Made by a program: the position numbers and the translations under genes. The notes under the pieces are model-generated. The model saw nothing but the letters and a program-made list of their open reading frames with translations. It searched no databases and had not been told where the DNA came from. Shown here one piece after another: positions 1 to 8,051 of a stretch of 61,726 nt of DNA. The first letter of the stretch is position 1; every line of letters begins with the position of its first letter. The DNA comes from Burkholderia sp. 4M9327F10 (GTDB lineage: Bacteria > Pseudomonadota > Gammaproteobacteria > Burkholderiales > Burkholderiaceae), in NCBI RefSeq assembly GCF_005503145.1, contig NZ_SCNV01000051.1:1-61726 (forward strand), written 5' to 3'.

Positions 1-220
1 TTCCCGCCCCACGACCGCATCAATTGTGTAAATTGCAGCAATTGCATCGCGCACCCGAGTTGAGCCAACATGTGTTGCGCGCCGGTTGCGCCGCCGTCCC
101 CGGCCCCGCAACCGGAAGTCGCTTCTTCGCAAGGCCGTGTCGTATTGCTGCCGGGCGCTGGCGACGCGCGGCAACTACAGTCCAGAGACTGCCCCCCATG
201 CACGGCACCCGACGCACATC

Positions 221-1639
221 ATGAAACCGGCCAACGAATCCTGGGCCCGCGACACGGCAGCCGGTCTATCGTCCGCGCCGTCAGCCGGACCCGACGGCCC
301 GGCGCTCGACGAAGCGCGCACGCTCACGCTTAACGAATCAGTCAATCGGCCCGTCGCACCGCTGATTGGCGGCACGCTGCAGCCGCCCGCACCGGCAGCC
401 GAGCCGTCCCAGCCGGTCCACCCTGCCCAACCCGCCGGCGTCCCGACGCCCGTCAGCAGCCTGCAAGCGACTGGCATCCTGCTGCTCGGCTATGCGATTC
501 TCATCACCGGAAACGGGCTGCTCGGCACCCTGATCTCGCTGCGGCTGATTCAGCAGCAAACGCCGTCGCTGGTGGTCGGGGTGGTGCAATCGGCGTATTA
601 CATCGGCTTCATGGTCGGCGCGCTGTGGGGCGGCGGCCTGATCGGACGGGTTGGACATCATCGCGCCTTCGTGACGTTTGCAGCAGTTTCGGCCTGCTGC
701 GCGCTCGGTTATGCCGCGTGGAGCTCGGCCGCGACGTGGGTTGCGTTGCGCTTTGTGATGGGCTTTTGCCTCGTCGGCATTTTCACGGTGGTCGAAAGCT
801 GGCTGCATCAGGTAGCCAGCAATGCCCAGCGGGGGCGCGTGTTTTCCGCGTACCTGATCACCAATTATCTGGGTGTCGGCACCGGACAGTTCCTGATCAG
901 CCTGGCCGATCCGGCCGGCTTCGCCCTCTTCAGCGTGGTCAGCGCGCTATTTTCGGCCTCGTTGATACCGGTCGCGCTGGCTGGCAATGCGCCAGCACCG
1001 CCGGTAGCGCCGCCGCGCGCGGAGTCGCCGGGCGGCAGCGGTTCGCGCCTCGCGCGCGGACTCTCGGGTTTGAGCACAGTCTACAAATGGGCGCCGCTCG
1101 GTGTGTACGGTTGTCTCGCCGCCGGCCTGCTGAATAGCGGCTTCTATACCTTGCAGCCCGTGTTCATGCGTCGCCTCGGCTATTCCGTAACCGATGTCTC
1201 GCACTTCATGGGCTTCGCCCTGCTGGCGGCGCTGCTGCCGCAATGGCCTGTCGCGCGGCTTGCCGACCTGTTCGACCGGCGCATCGTCATCGTGGCCATC
1301 ACCTCGCTTGCGGCGGCCTGCAGCCTGCTGCTGTTCGTGCTGCCCGGCGGCACGCTGGTCGAAGCGCTCGGCTATGTGTACGTCAGCGTGGTGTTCTCGC
1401 TGTACGGCGTGGTGACCTCGTATGTCAACGATTGCATTCCGGCCGACCAGCGCATCGCCGTGAGCGCGGGCCTGCTGCTGATCTTTTCGCTCGGCGCGAG
1501 CGCCGGCCCTACGCTCGCGTCGGCGTTGATGGCGCTGGCGGGGCCGGGTGGACTGTATCTGTTCACGACGCTTGTCACCTGTACGCTGGCGGTACTCACG
1601 CTAGGCAGCCTGCGCATGACGCCGCGGGTGATTCGCTGA
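221..1639 (+). CDS. MFS transporter (YcaD-like)
   Basis: 472-aa major facilitator superfamily permease of the inner membrane. From about residue 85 the protein is a run of hydrophobic helices consistent with 12 membrane segments, with the typical loop between helices 2 and 3 (GGGLIGRVGHHR) and a repeat of it in the second half (ARLADLFDRR). The ATG at 221 was chosen over an upstream in-frame start at 86 because even from 221 the N-terminus is an 80-residue Pro/Ala-rich tail that looks disordered and is unusually long for this family. The substrate is unknown; overall layout resembles YcaD-type permeases. It stands alone, convergent with lutC. Confidence 0.85.
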   Translation: MKPANESWARDTAAGLSSAPSAGPDGPALDEARTLTLNESVNRPVAPLIGGTLQPPAPAAEPSQPVHPAQPAGVPTPVSSLQATGILLLGYAILITGNGLLGTLISLRLIQQQTPSLVVGVVQSAYYIGFMVGALWGGGLIGRVGHHRAFVTFAAVSACCALGYAAWSSAATWVALRFVMGFCLVGIFTVVESWLHQVASNAQRGRVFSAYLITNYLGVGTGQFLISLADPAGFALFSVVSALFSASLIPVALAGNAPAPPVAPPRAESPGGSGSRLARGLSGLSTVYKWAPLGVYGCLAAGLLNSGFYTLQPVFMRRLGYSVTDVSHFMGFALLAALLPQWPVARLADLFDRRIVIVAITSLAAACSLLLFVLPGGTLVEALGYVYVSVVFSLYGVVTSYVNDCIPADQRIAVSAGLLLIFSLGASAGPTLASALMALAGPGGLYLFTTLVTCTLAVLTLGSLRMTPRVIR

Positions 1640-1692
1640 GGTGAGTCGCTGGGGTGATTCACTGAGGTGAGTCGCTGACGTGAGTCGGTGAA
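1628..1692. repeat. Five tandem 13-bp repeats
   Basis: Five consecutive 13-mers (GTGATTCGCTGAG, GTGAGTCGCTGGG, GTGATTCACTGAG, GTGAGTCGCTGAC, GTGAGTCGGTGAA). The first unit includes the last codons and stop of the MFS gene; the array runs to about 20 bp before the lutC stop on the other strand. It is probably a slipped-strand expansion of the gene end. Confidence 0.8.
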
Positions 1693-1710
1693 ACCGCGCC
1701 GCTCCTGCGA

Positions 1711-2298
1711 TCACCGCGGCGCGAGCCACACCACGGTCAGCGAGCGCACACCCTGCGCGCCGCGAATCAGCACGCCCTCGATATCCGCGGTCGCCGACGG
1801 CCCCGTCACCAGCGCTGCGTAACGCGCCTCGCGAAAGTCCGGCCGGCGGTAGACGTCCTGCAAGCCGTCGACAATCTGAGCCGGGTCCAGCAGCACGATC
1901 AGATGCTGGACCAGATAGCCGATTGCATTGACGCGATACTCCTCTTCGCTGAACCATACCGAGCCGGTCTCCGCGACACCAAAGCGGGCCCGCACCACGC
2001 CCACATCGACGTCCTGCAACGAGGCCGGCGGCGTATCGGCGCTCAGCACGCGGGTGCCCGGCACCTCGGGCGTCGCCGAACAGACCGAGGCCTGCGCGCC
2101 GAAGCGCTCATGGATCAGCGCCAGCACCTGCGCGGCCGATTCAGCGTCGGCACAGGTGCCGCCCATGCCTGCCAGCGCGGTGGCAAAGCGCCCGCGCAGA
2201 TCGCCGCCAGGCGTCGCAAACAGCGGTACGACGGGCCGCTGCCGCGCCTCGGGCTGGGCCGCGCGAACTTTGGCGAGAAATGCTTCACGCGTTGTCAT
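1711..2298 (-). CDS. lutC: LutC, lactate utilization protein C (LUD domain)
   Basis: 195-aa LUD (DUF162) domain protein, the third subunit of the LutABC iron-sulfur complex that oxidises L-lactate to pyruvate in the cytoplasm. The family-typical segments VGVVRARFGVAETGS and a C-terminal GPSATADIEG stretch are present; the latter is the usual signature of the LUD fold. Start at 2298 is supported by a GGAGGTG ribosome site; a GTG at 2310 is a weaker alternative. It overlaps the end of lutB by 14 bp, so the two are translationally coupled. Family assignment is strong; the L-lactate substrate is inferred from the operon. Confidence 0.9.
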   Translation of the reverse strand: MTTREAFLAKVRAAQPEARQRPVVPLFATPGGDLRGRFATALAGMGGTCADAESAAQVLALIHERFGAQASVCSATPEVPGTRVLSADTPPASLQDVDVGVVRARFGVAETGSVWFSEEEYRVNAIGYLVQHLIVLLDPAQIVDGLQDVYRRPDFREARYAALVTGPSATADIEGVLIRGAQGVRSLTVVWLAPR

Positions 2299-3676
2299 CA
2301 CCACCTCCACGATTCTTTCGGTACCACGCGTGAAACGTCAGCTTGGGCGCTTCCGGCAGTTCGCGCTGCCGGCCCCAGATATTGAGCGGGTTATACAGCA
2401 CAAAATTCGGCAAGCGGCGCAACGCGCCACCCATCGACGCCACCGTCGCCCGGTAGAGCGTCGGGCTTGCCAGCAGACGGCCGGCCATCTTCAACACTTC
2501 TTGTTTGACGAACGGCACTTCGTGGCGCTCGGTAATCACTTCGCGCCACTTGTAAATCTGCTCGTGAATATTGATCTTCACCGGACACACATTCGTGCAA
2601 CTGCCGTTGAGCGTCGAGGCGAACGGTAGCGCGCTATAGCGTTTCAGATCGAAGGTGGGATTGATGATCGCGCCAATCGGACCGGAATACGTGCCGCCAT
2701 ACGACAGCCCGCCGCTGCGCCGGTACACCGGGCAGGTGTTCATGCACGCGCCGCAGCGAATGCATTTGAGCGAGTACCAGAAGTCCTGCATCGCGAGCCG
2801 TTCGGAACGGCCGTGATCGACGAGGATAAAGTGCATCTCGGTACCCGGACGCGGTGCACGAAAATGCGAAGTGTATTGCGTAATCGGCGAGCCAAGCGCG
2901 CTGCGCGACAACATGCGGATAAATACGCCCAGGTCCGCAATCTGGGGAATCAGCTTCTCGATGCCAATGGACGCAATATGCAGCGGCGGCACATTGGCCG
3001 ACAGATCCGCGTTGCCTTCGTTGGTGCATACCACCACGGTGCCCGTTTCCGCCACGGCGAAATTGCAGCCCGTCATGCCGGCGGTTTTCTCGCGCACGAA
3101 ATACGGCCGCGTGTTCATCCGCTGGCTTTCGGCGAGGTAATGGATGTCGCTGTTCTGCGGGTCCGTGCCGATCGTGCGGCCAAACAGTTGCGCGACGTCG
3201 CCGCGCAGCTTGTGCACGGCCGGCACCACCATATGGCTCGGGTCCTGGTGGTCGAGCTGCTGGATACGCTCGCCGAGGTCCGTCTCCATCACGGTAATGC
3301 CGCGCGGTTCGAGATAGTCGCGCATCGCGCACTCGTCGGTGAGCATGGACTTGCTCTTGACGAGCGTCGTCATGCCGCGCTCCGACATGATCTTGTGGAC
3401 GAGCTGGTTATGCTCTTCGGCCGTCGCCGCCCAGTGGACGATCACACCGTTGGCCTCGGCCGCAGAAGCAAACTGCTCCAGGTACTCCGACAGATGCGAG
3501 AGCGTATGTTCCTTGATGCCGGATGCCAGTTCCCGCAGCGTTTCCCATTCGGCGATGTTGTGCGCCTGCGCGTCGCGCTTTTCGCGCAGATCCCAGAGGC
3601 GCCTGTCGTGAAACGCCACGTGCTCGGTTTTCGCAATGAAAGCGCCTGCGGCTTTCGCGTGGTCGATGCGGCTCAT
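2285..3676 (-). CDS. lutB: LutB, iron-sulfur subunit of the L-lactate oxidation complex
   Basis: 463-aa protein with an N-terminal LUD domain followed by a ferredoxin-like region. The motif CIRCGACMNTCPVYR at roughly residues 310-325, with a second cluster CTNVCPVKINIHEQIYKWR about 50 residues later, provides the ligands for two 4Fe-4S clusters. This is the LutB/YkgF layout and length. The start at 3676 overlaps the lutA stop (ATGA), and lutC follows with a 14-bp overlap, giving one transcript lutA-lutB-lutC. The role is electron transfer during L-lactate oxidation. Confidence 0.93.
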   Translation of the reverse strand: MSRIDHAKAAGAFIAKTEHVAFHDRRLWDLREKRDAQAHNIAEWETLRELASGIKEHTLSHLSEYLEQFASAAEANGVIVHWAATAEEHNQLVHKIMSERGMTTLVKSKSMLTDECAMRDYLEPRGITVMETDLGERIQQLDHQDPSHMVVPAVHKLRGDVAQLFGRTIGTDPQNSDIHYLAESQRMNTRPYFVREKTAGMTGCNFAVAETGTVVVCTNEGNADLSANVPPLHIASIGIEKLIPQIADLGVFIRMLSRSALGSPITQYTSHFRAPRPGTEMHFILVDHGRSERLAMQDFWYSLKCIRCGACMNTCPVYRRSGGLSYGGTYSGPIGAIINPTFDLKRYSALPFASTLNGSCTNVCPVKINIHEQIYKWREVITERHEVPFVKQEVLKMAGRLLASPTLYRATVASMGGALRRLPNFVLYNPLNIWGRQRELPEAPKLTFHAWYRKNRGGGDDNA

Positions 3677-4416
3677 TCGCGTGCTCCATTCAAGACCTGC
3701 GCGATATGGATAAAGCGCGCCTCGGCTTTCATCCGTTCTGCGCAGCCCTGCTGGTGCATGAGGCACGACATGTCGCCCGAGACGATGTACTGCGCCCCGG
3801 CGTTCAGATGGTCGCGGACCTTGTCCTGCCCCATGCGAACCGACACCGGCTCTTCAGTGACCGAAAACGTGCCGCCGAAACCGCAGCACTCGTCCGGACG
3901 CGCGGGCTTGACGAACTCGATGCCCTTGACGCCCTTCAGCAAGGTCAAGGGCTTCGAGAACGGCACGCCGGCCACTTCGGAAATCGACGCTTCTTTCAGG
4001 TGCCGCAACGCGCTGCAGCTATTGTGGAGTCCTACCCGATGCGGAAACTCGGCCCACGGAAACTCGCGCACACCCAGCACGTCGTGCAGGAACTCAACCA
4101 GCTCGTAGGCACTCGCCCGCACTTTTTTCACCTCGTCCGTCTGCTCGATAGCGGTCAAGTGCTCGCGGACGTGGTGAATGCAGCTTGCCGACGGCCCGAC
4201 GATGTAGTCGTAACCGGCAAAGTTACGCGCGAACACCGTTTCCGCGCCGGCCGCTTCGGCCTGGGCGCCGCTGTTGCCCATTGGCTGTCCGCAGCAGGTC
4301 TGCTCCTGCGGATAGTCGACTTCAATGCCGAAGCGTTCGAGCAGTTCGAGCGTCGCGATACCCACTTCCGGATAGAACGCGTCGATAAAGCAAGGGATGA
4401 AAAGTGCGACTTTCAT
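3673..4416 (-). CDS. lutA: LutA, CCG-domain subunit of the L-lactate oxidation complex
   Basis: 247-aa protein with two cysteine-rich CCG domains of the heterodisulfide-reductase type: CCGQPMGNSGAQAEAAG near residue 62 and CCGFGGTFSV near residue 192. This is the first gene of the lut operon and matches LutA/YkgE in length. The ATG at 4416 begins MKVALFIPCFIDAFYP, the conserved N-terminus of the family; the upstream in-frame start at 4482 would add non-conserved residues. About 150 nt of leader separate it from the promoter at 4576-4604. Control by the neighbouring GntR regulator is inferred from operator-like palindromes. Confidence 0.93.
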   Translation of the reverse strand: MKVALFIPCFIDAFYPEVGIATLELLERFGIEVDYPQEQTCCGQPMGNSGAQAEAAGAETVFARNFAGYDYIVGPSASCIHHVREHLTAIEQTDEVKKVRASAYELVEFLHDVLGVREFPWAEFPHRVGLHNSCSALRHLKEASISEVAGVPFSKPLTLLKGVKGIEFVKPARPDECCGFGGTFSVTEEPVSVRMGQDKVRDHLNAGAQYIVSGDMSCLMHQQGCAERMKAEARFIHIAQVLNGARE

Positions 4417-4541
4417 GGTTTCCAAGGCCTGCGTATTGAGGAGACGAAGCGAGGAGACGAAGCAATCCCGGCGCACGCGCACGCCTATGCCTACTCTACT
4501 GCGAATTGCGCGCCGCCGATGCCTGCTGCATGCATTTGCTC

Positions 4542-4558
4542 GACCAGTATGACTGGTC
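4542..4558. promoter_or_regulatory. Second operator-like palindrome O2 downstream of lut promoter
   Basis: Perfect 7-bp inverted repeat GACCAGT-ATG-ACTGGTC with the same GTnnnAC core as O1. Its centre is 18 bp from that of O1, so both could be bound on nearly the same helix face. It lies in the 5-prime leader of lutA. Confidence 0.6.
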
Positions 4559-4561
4559 TTG

Positions 4562-4574
4562 TTGGTCTGACCAA
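4562..4574. promoter_or_regulatory. GntR-type operator O1 in the lut promoter
   Basis: Perfect palindrome TTGGTC-T-GACCAA. It contains TGGTCTGACCA, which fits the TnGTnnnACnA pattern known for FadR-subfamily GntR regulators such as LldR and PdhR. It covers the predicted transcription start of lutA. The likely ligand is the regulator encoded at 4779-5510. Confidence 0.7.
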
Positions 4575-4575
4575 G

Positions 4576-4604
4576 AATATAAGGAAGTGGAAAACGCGTG
4601 TCAA
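4576..4604 (-). promoter_or_regulatory. Sigma-70 promoter of lutABC
   Basis: On the minus strand, TTGACA (4604-4599), a 17-bp spacer, then TATATT (4581-4576). This is a consensus -35 and a 5/6 -10 with ideal spacing. The predicted start, near 4569, falls inside the palindrome at 4562-4574. Confidence 0.8.
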
Positions 4605-4663
4605 TCGAAGAAAAGGGGGATGGAGCGAGGCGGAGGATAGCCGGTGTTGACTGGCCCGGCCAG

Positions 4664-4747
4664 AGAGCAGAGAGCAGAGAGCAGCGGGCAGCGGGCAGCA
4701 GGCAGCAGGCAGCAGGCAGCAGGCAGCAGGCAGCAGGCAGCAGGCGA
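4664..4747. repeat. Heptamer tandem repeat (VNTR-like)
   Basis: Twelve contiguous 7-mers in three blocks: three AGAGCAG, two CGGGCAG, then six CAGGCAG and a degenerate last unit. It lies between the stop of the GntR gene (4779) and the lut promoter. Such arrays change copy number by slippage; no coding role is seen. Confidence 0.9.
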
Positions 4748-4778
4748 AGGCTAAAGCGCCGCCGGCGCCGCTCAGCGG

Positions 4779-5510
4779 CTAAGACGGCTTCGCCGCCTCC
4801 TCTTCATACAATTCGCGCACGTACGTCAAATGACGTTCGGCCGCCTTGCGGGCCTTTTGCGCGTCGCGCGCCATCACGGCATCGAAAATCGCCTGATGCT
4901 GGGTCAGCAGTTGCTGCTCTTTGGCGTCGTCATAGTCGATCAGCCGGTGGTATTGCCGCATCCCCTCGCGAATCAGTGTATGGATGCCATGCATGACATG
5001 CGCCAGCGCGATGTTATGGGTCGAATCGGCAATCGCCAGGTGAAAGGCGGCATCCAGTTCCGGCAGATTCGCACGATCCTCGGAAAGTGCACAGGCCTTG
5101 AGTGCTTCAAATGCGGTCTCGATCTTCTGCAGGTCCGCGGCAGTCGCGCGCTCGGCGGCGTACACCGTCGAGATCGACTCCAGCCCCTGGCGCAACTCCA
5201 GGATATCGGCGCTGGTGCGCGGATTTTGCAGCAGCAGCTCGGCCAGCGGCTTCGAGATGATCGGCGCGGTCACGTCGACCACGGTGAAGCCGCCCCGCCC
5301 CGAGGTCTCAATGTAGCCGTCCGCTTCCAGCCGGATCAGCGCCTCCCGCAACGACGGACGCGACACGCCCAACTGCGTCGCCAGGTCGCGTTCCGCGGGC
5401 AAACGGTCGCCCGGCATCAAGGCGCCATCCGAGATCAGGCGTTTGATCTGGTCGGACACCACGTCGGACAGGCGTTTGCGCGTGAAGGACTGTATCGGGT
5501 GAAATTGCAT
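4779..5510 (-). CDS. GntR-family regulator, FadR subfamily (LldR/PdhR-like)
   Basis: 243-aa repressor. Residues about 10-75 form the winged helix (KRLSDVVSDQIKRLISDGAL, then LGVSRPSLREALIRLEADGYIE); residues about 95-225 form the all-helical FCD ligand domain, with the usual metal-binding candidates D and H (DAAFHLAIADSTHN). The ATG at 5510 starts directly before the conserved winged helix; the longer ORF start at 5675 adds low-complexity sequence. It sits upstream of and co-oriented with lutABC, and GTnnnAC palindromes lie in the lut promoter, so a lactate-responsive repressor is the simplest reading. The ligand is inferred. Confidence 0.88.
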   Translation of the reverse strand: MQFHPIQSFTRKRLSDVVSDQIKRLISDGALMPGDRLPAERDLATQLGVSRPSLREALIRLEADGYIETSGRGGFTVVDVTAPIISKPLAELLLQNPRTSADILELRQGLESISTVYAAERATAADLQKIETAFEALKACALSEDRANLPELDAAFHLAIADSTHNIALAHVMHGIHTLIREGMRQYHRLIDYDDAKEQQLLTQHQAIFDAVMARDAQKARKAAERHLTYVRELYEEEAAKPS

Positions 5511-5729
5511 GGGCGAGAGTGGCGTAGCGGTAGAGGGCGCGACGGGCTGCGAGAATAGCCGCAACCTCGCCAAGGCGCGTGACGCTTGCTCTGGACGCAG
5601 CGGCCGCAACTGGATGGCGCAATTATAGCGTCCGTGCCCCGCATGGCGTCTGGGCTGAACCGTGCGCCTGGGCACGTCTCACTCTGCGGGCGATTCAACC
5701 GTAGCAGCACTGGCTCACCGCGATGCCCT

Positions 5730-6446
5730 TCAGCGCGGTTCGACCAGCGAGACCTTCACGAACGGATCGGGCTGCGTATGCAGCCGCTCGGAAAACTGCT
5801 GCATATGCAGCGCGACGCGCCGCGCGTAGCCCTTGCCGCCACCGCTATAGCGCGACAAGGCGGAGTTCATGTCGCCGCCCGCGTCATCCAGATAGCCGCG
5901 CAGGATCGACGAGCCGATGGTCACGTTGATGACCGGGTCGGACAGATCCTTGCCGCCTGAGACCAGTTGCGGATGTGCGGAAGGCAGCACCTGCATCAGC
6001 CCTTTGGCGCCGGCGGGACTGACCGCGCGGCGGTTGAAGCCCGATTCGGTGGCGATCACGCCGAGCAGCAGGACCGGTGACATGGCGAAGCGGTTCGCGG
6101 CATCGAGCACCGCGCGGGCAATCGCATTGGACTCGCTGCGCGCGAGGCGAAATTGCCCCGACAAGATGGTTGAAATTTCAACCAGAGCCGCCGCGCCAGG
6201 TGTGCCTGTTGTCTGGCTGGCGACCACCGGCGGCGCCATGCCTGCTGCGTCGAAGGCCGGCGCGGAGGCGCCAGACGCAGCGAAGCCGGGCGCCTCAAGA
6301 CCCGGCGCATCCGTAATAAGCGGCATCTCGGCCGCCTGCATCGCGCTCGCAAATGACAATGCCAACGCGCCCAAAGTCAGGCCCACCAGTCGTGCGGCCC
6401 GCGTGGCGCGGCTTTCGTTTCCCCTGTTTGTCTGTTTGTTTTGCAT
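5730..6446 (-). CDS. Lytic transglycosylase, SLT domain
   Basis: 238-aa exported murein-degrading enzyme. Residues 1-39 are a signal peptide (basic start, hydrophobic VGLTLGALALSFASA, cleavage near AMQAA). A linker of about 60 Ala/Pro-rich residues precedes the SLT lysozyme-like domain. The catalytic glutamate is Glu134 in ATESGFNRRAVSPAGAKG, followed by the GLMQVLP signature. Such enzymes cleave the glycan strand of peptidoglycan with 1,6-anhydro product formation. It is monocistronic, and nothing here links it to a secretion system. Confidence 0.9.
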   Translation of the reverse strand: MQNKQTNRGNESRATRAARLVGLTLGALALSFASAMQAAEMPLITDAPGLEAPGFAASGASAPAFDAAGMAPPVVASQTTGTPGAAALVEISTILSGQFRLARSESNAIARAVLDAANRFAMSPVLLLGVIATESGFNRRAVSPAGAKGLMQVLPSAHPQLVSGGKDLSDPVINVTIGSSILRGYLDDAGGDMNSALSRYSGGGKGYARRVALHMQQFSERLHTQPDPFVKVSLVEPR

Positions 6447-6588
6447 ATCGCCCGCTGGTTATTAGCGTGCGATCAACAGTACCGGGAATGATGTATCGGA
6501 CGAACAAAAACCTGTCCGCCCGATGTAAACACCGCATCAAGATGACAGCCTCGCCATGCCATGGCAGCGAAGCCGGAACGCAACCGCC

Positions 6589-7788
6589 CTAGCCGGCCTT
6601 CAGCGCCGGCGCCCCAATGTTCAGGCTGGCGACAAACGCCGCGATCCGGTCGCACGCCTCGGCCAGACGCGCCTCGTCGACCACAAAGCCTAGCCGCACG
6701 AAGCCCGTGGCAGTCTCGCCGAACGCACTCGCATCGAGCAGCGAAACACCTTGCGCGCGAAACAGTTGCCAGGTGAAATCAACGGTATCGAGGCCGCAGC
6801 CGCTCACGTCGACCATCATGAACATGCCTGCTTCGGGCAGCAGGCATCGCAGTCCGGCCACCCGGCTCAGGCGCTCATACACCACATCGCGGCGGCGCCG
6901 GTAGACCTCGCGCATCTCGGCGACGATCTGCGCCTTATGCTCGAATGCCGTCAACGCCGCCTCCTGGATGAAGCCGGGCAAACCATAGAGCATGCACAGC
7001 GCAAGCCGGCCCAGATGCCCGATCAACTCGGCCGGCCCAATCGCCCAACCCACCCGCCAGCCCGCCATGGCGTGCGATTTCGACAGGCTCGCGACCGTCA
7101 CCGTACGCTCGGCCATGCCCTCGAGCGAAACGATGCTGACATGCTCGCGTTCGAAGGTCAGGTCGGCATAGACCTCATCGGACAGCACCCACAGGTCATG
7201 CTGACGCGCGAGCTGAGCGATGCGTTCCAGATCGGCGCGCGGCATCACGACGCCGGTCGGGTTACACGGTGTGGCAAAGAAAATCGCTTTGGTGCGCGGG
7301 GTAACGGCCGCTTCGAGCGCGTCGCAATCCACGTGGAAGCCGCGCGCCGGGTCGACCGGCACGGGCACGAGCGTCGCACCCGAGGCGCGCACGCAGGCTT
7401 CGTAGGTGAGGTAGAGCGGCTCCGGCACGATCACTTCGTCGCCCGCTTCGCACAGGCAGAGCGAGGCAGCGAAGATGCCGTTCTGCGCACCCGCGCACAG
7501 CATCACGTTCTCCACGCCGACGGGACGGCCGGTGGTGCGGGTATGCTCGCGCGCAATCGCCGCACGCAGCGGCTCGCGTCCCACCACCGCGGTGTAGTGC
7601 GTGTCACCGCCGCGCAACGCTTCGACCGCCCGCTCGACGATCGCCTCGGGCGTTGCGAAGTCCGGATCGCCGACGCTCAGCACGATCACATCCTCGCCTC
7701 GTGCCCGCGCCTGCTGTGCGGCATGGTGAATCTCCCACGCTGACGTGCGCTTGCCCTGCAGGCGCTCGACCAGGCTTGAATACTTCAT
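6589..7788 (-). CDS. PLP-dependent class I/II aminotransferase, AruH-like
   Basis: 399-aa fold-type I aminotransferase. The PLP lysine is Lys237 in SLSKSHAMAGWRVGW, with NPTG at 176-179, the PLP aspartate in LSDEVYADL near 204, and the N-terminal SVGDPDF signature. From memory it resembles arginine:pyruvate transaminase AruH of Pseudomonas, especially around SLSKSHAM and ALCMLYG, but no aru catabolic genes lie nearby, so the amino donor is uncertain. The ATG at 7788 follows a GAGGAG ribosome site; the longer reading frame to 7962 is unsupported. It is co-oriented downstream of rpoN with a 263-bp gap. Confidence 0.85.
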   Translation of the reverse strand: MKYSSLVERLQGKRTSAWEIHHAAQQARARGEDVIVLSVGDPDFATPEAIVERAVEALRGGDTHYTAVVGREPLRAAIAREHTRTTGRPVGVENVMLCAGAQNGIFAASLCLCEAGDEVIVPEPLYLTYEACVRASGATLVPVPVDPARGFHVDCDALEAAVTPRTKAIFFATPCNPTGVVMPRADLERIAQLARQHDLWVLSDEVYADLTFEREHVSIVSLEGMAERTVTVASLSKSHAMAGWRVGWAIGPAELIGHLGRLALCMLYGLPGFIQEAALTAFEHKAQIVAEMREVYRRRRDVVYERLSRVAGLRCLLPEAGMFMMVDVSGCGLDTVDFTWQLFRAQGVSLLDASAFGETATGFVRLGFVVDEARLAEACDRIAAFVASLNIGAPALKAG

Positions 7789-8051
7789 CCCCACTCCTCG
7801 CGGGTCGGACAGCACGGTCAGCCCGCCGTGTCCAGCTCCGCCGTTGCAACATGCAGGACTCTGCCGGCATGTCATGTTCGAGATATGTTTCATTGGTTCT
7901 TGCCGTGCAGGCAGGAACGGACCAGGCGCCGCCCGCGCAGGCGCGCCGTTGCCGCACGCCAATGACGCGCGGTCCGGTCAACAATGTAATGGGGAGCGGC
8001 AAAAACGTCCACCCTCGCGCTGGCTGCGCGAGGGAGAAATCAGCGGGGAAA

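Noticed and set aside
2813..4108. 431-aa plus-strand ORF opposite lutA/lutB
   Set aside because: Mirror frame of real genes in GC-rich DNA; no motif, no ribosome site, Arg/His-rich composition.
4664..4747. CRISPR-like array
   Set aside because: Units are 7 bp and contiguous without spacers; it is a simple tandem repeat.
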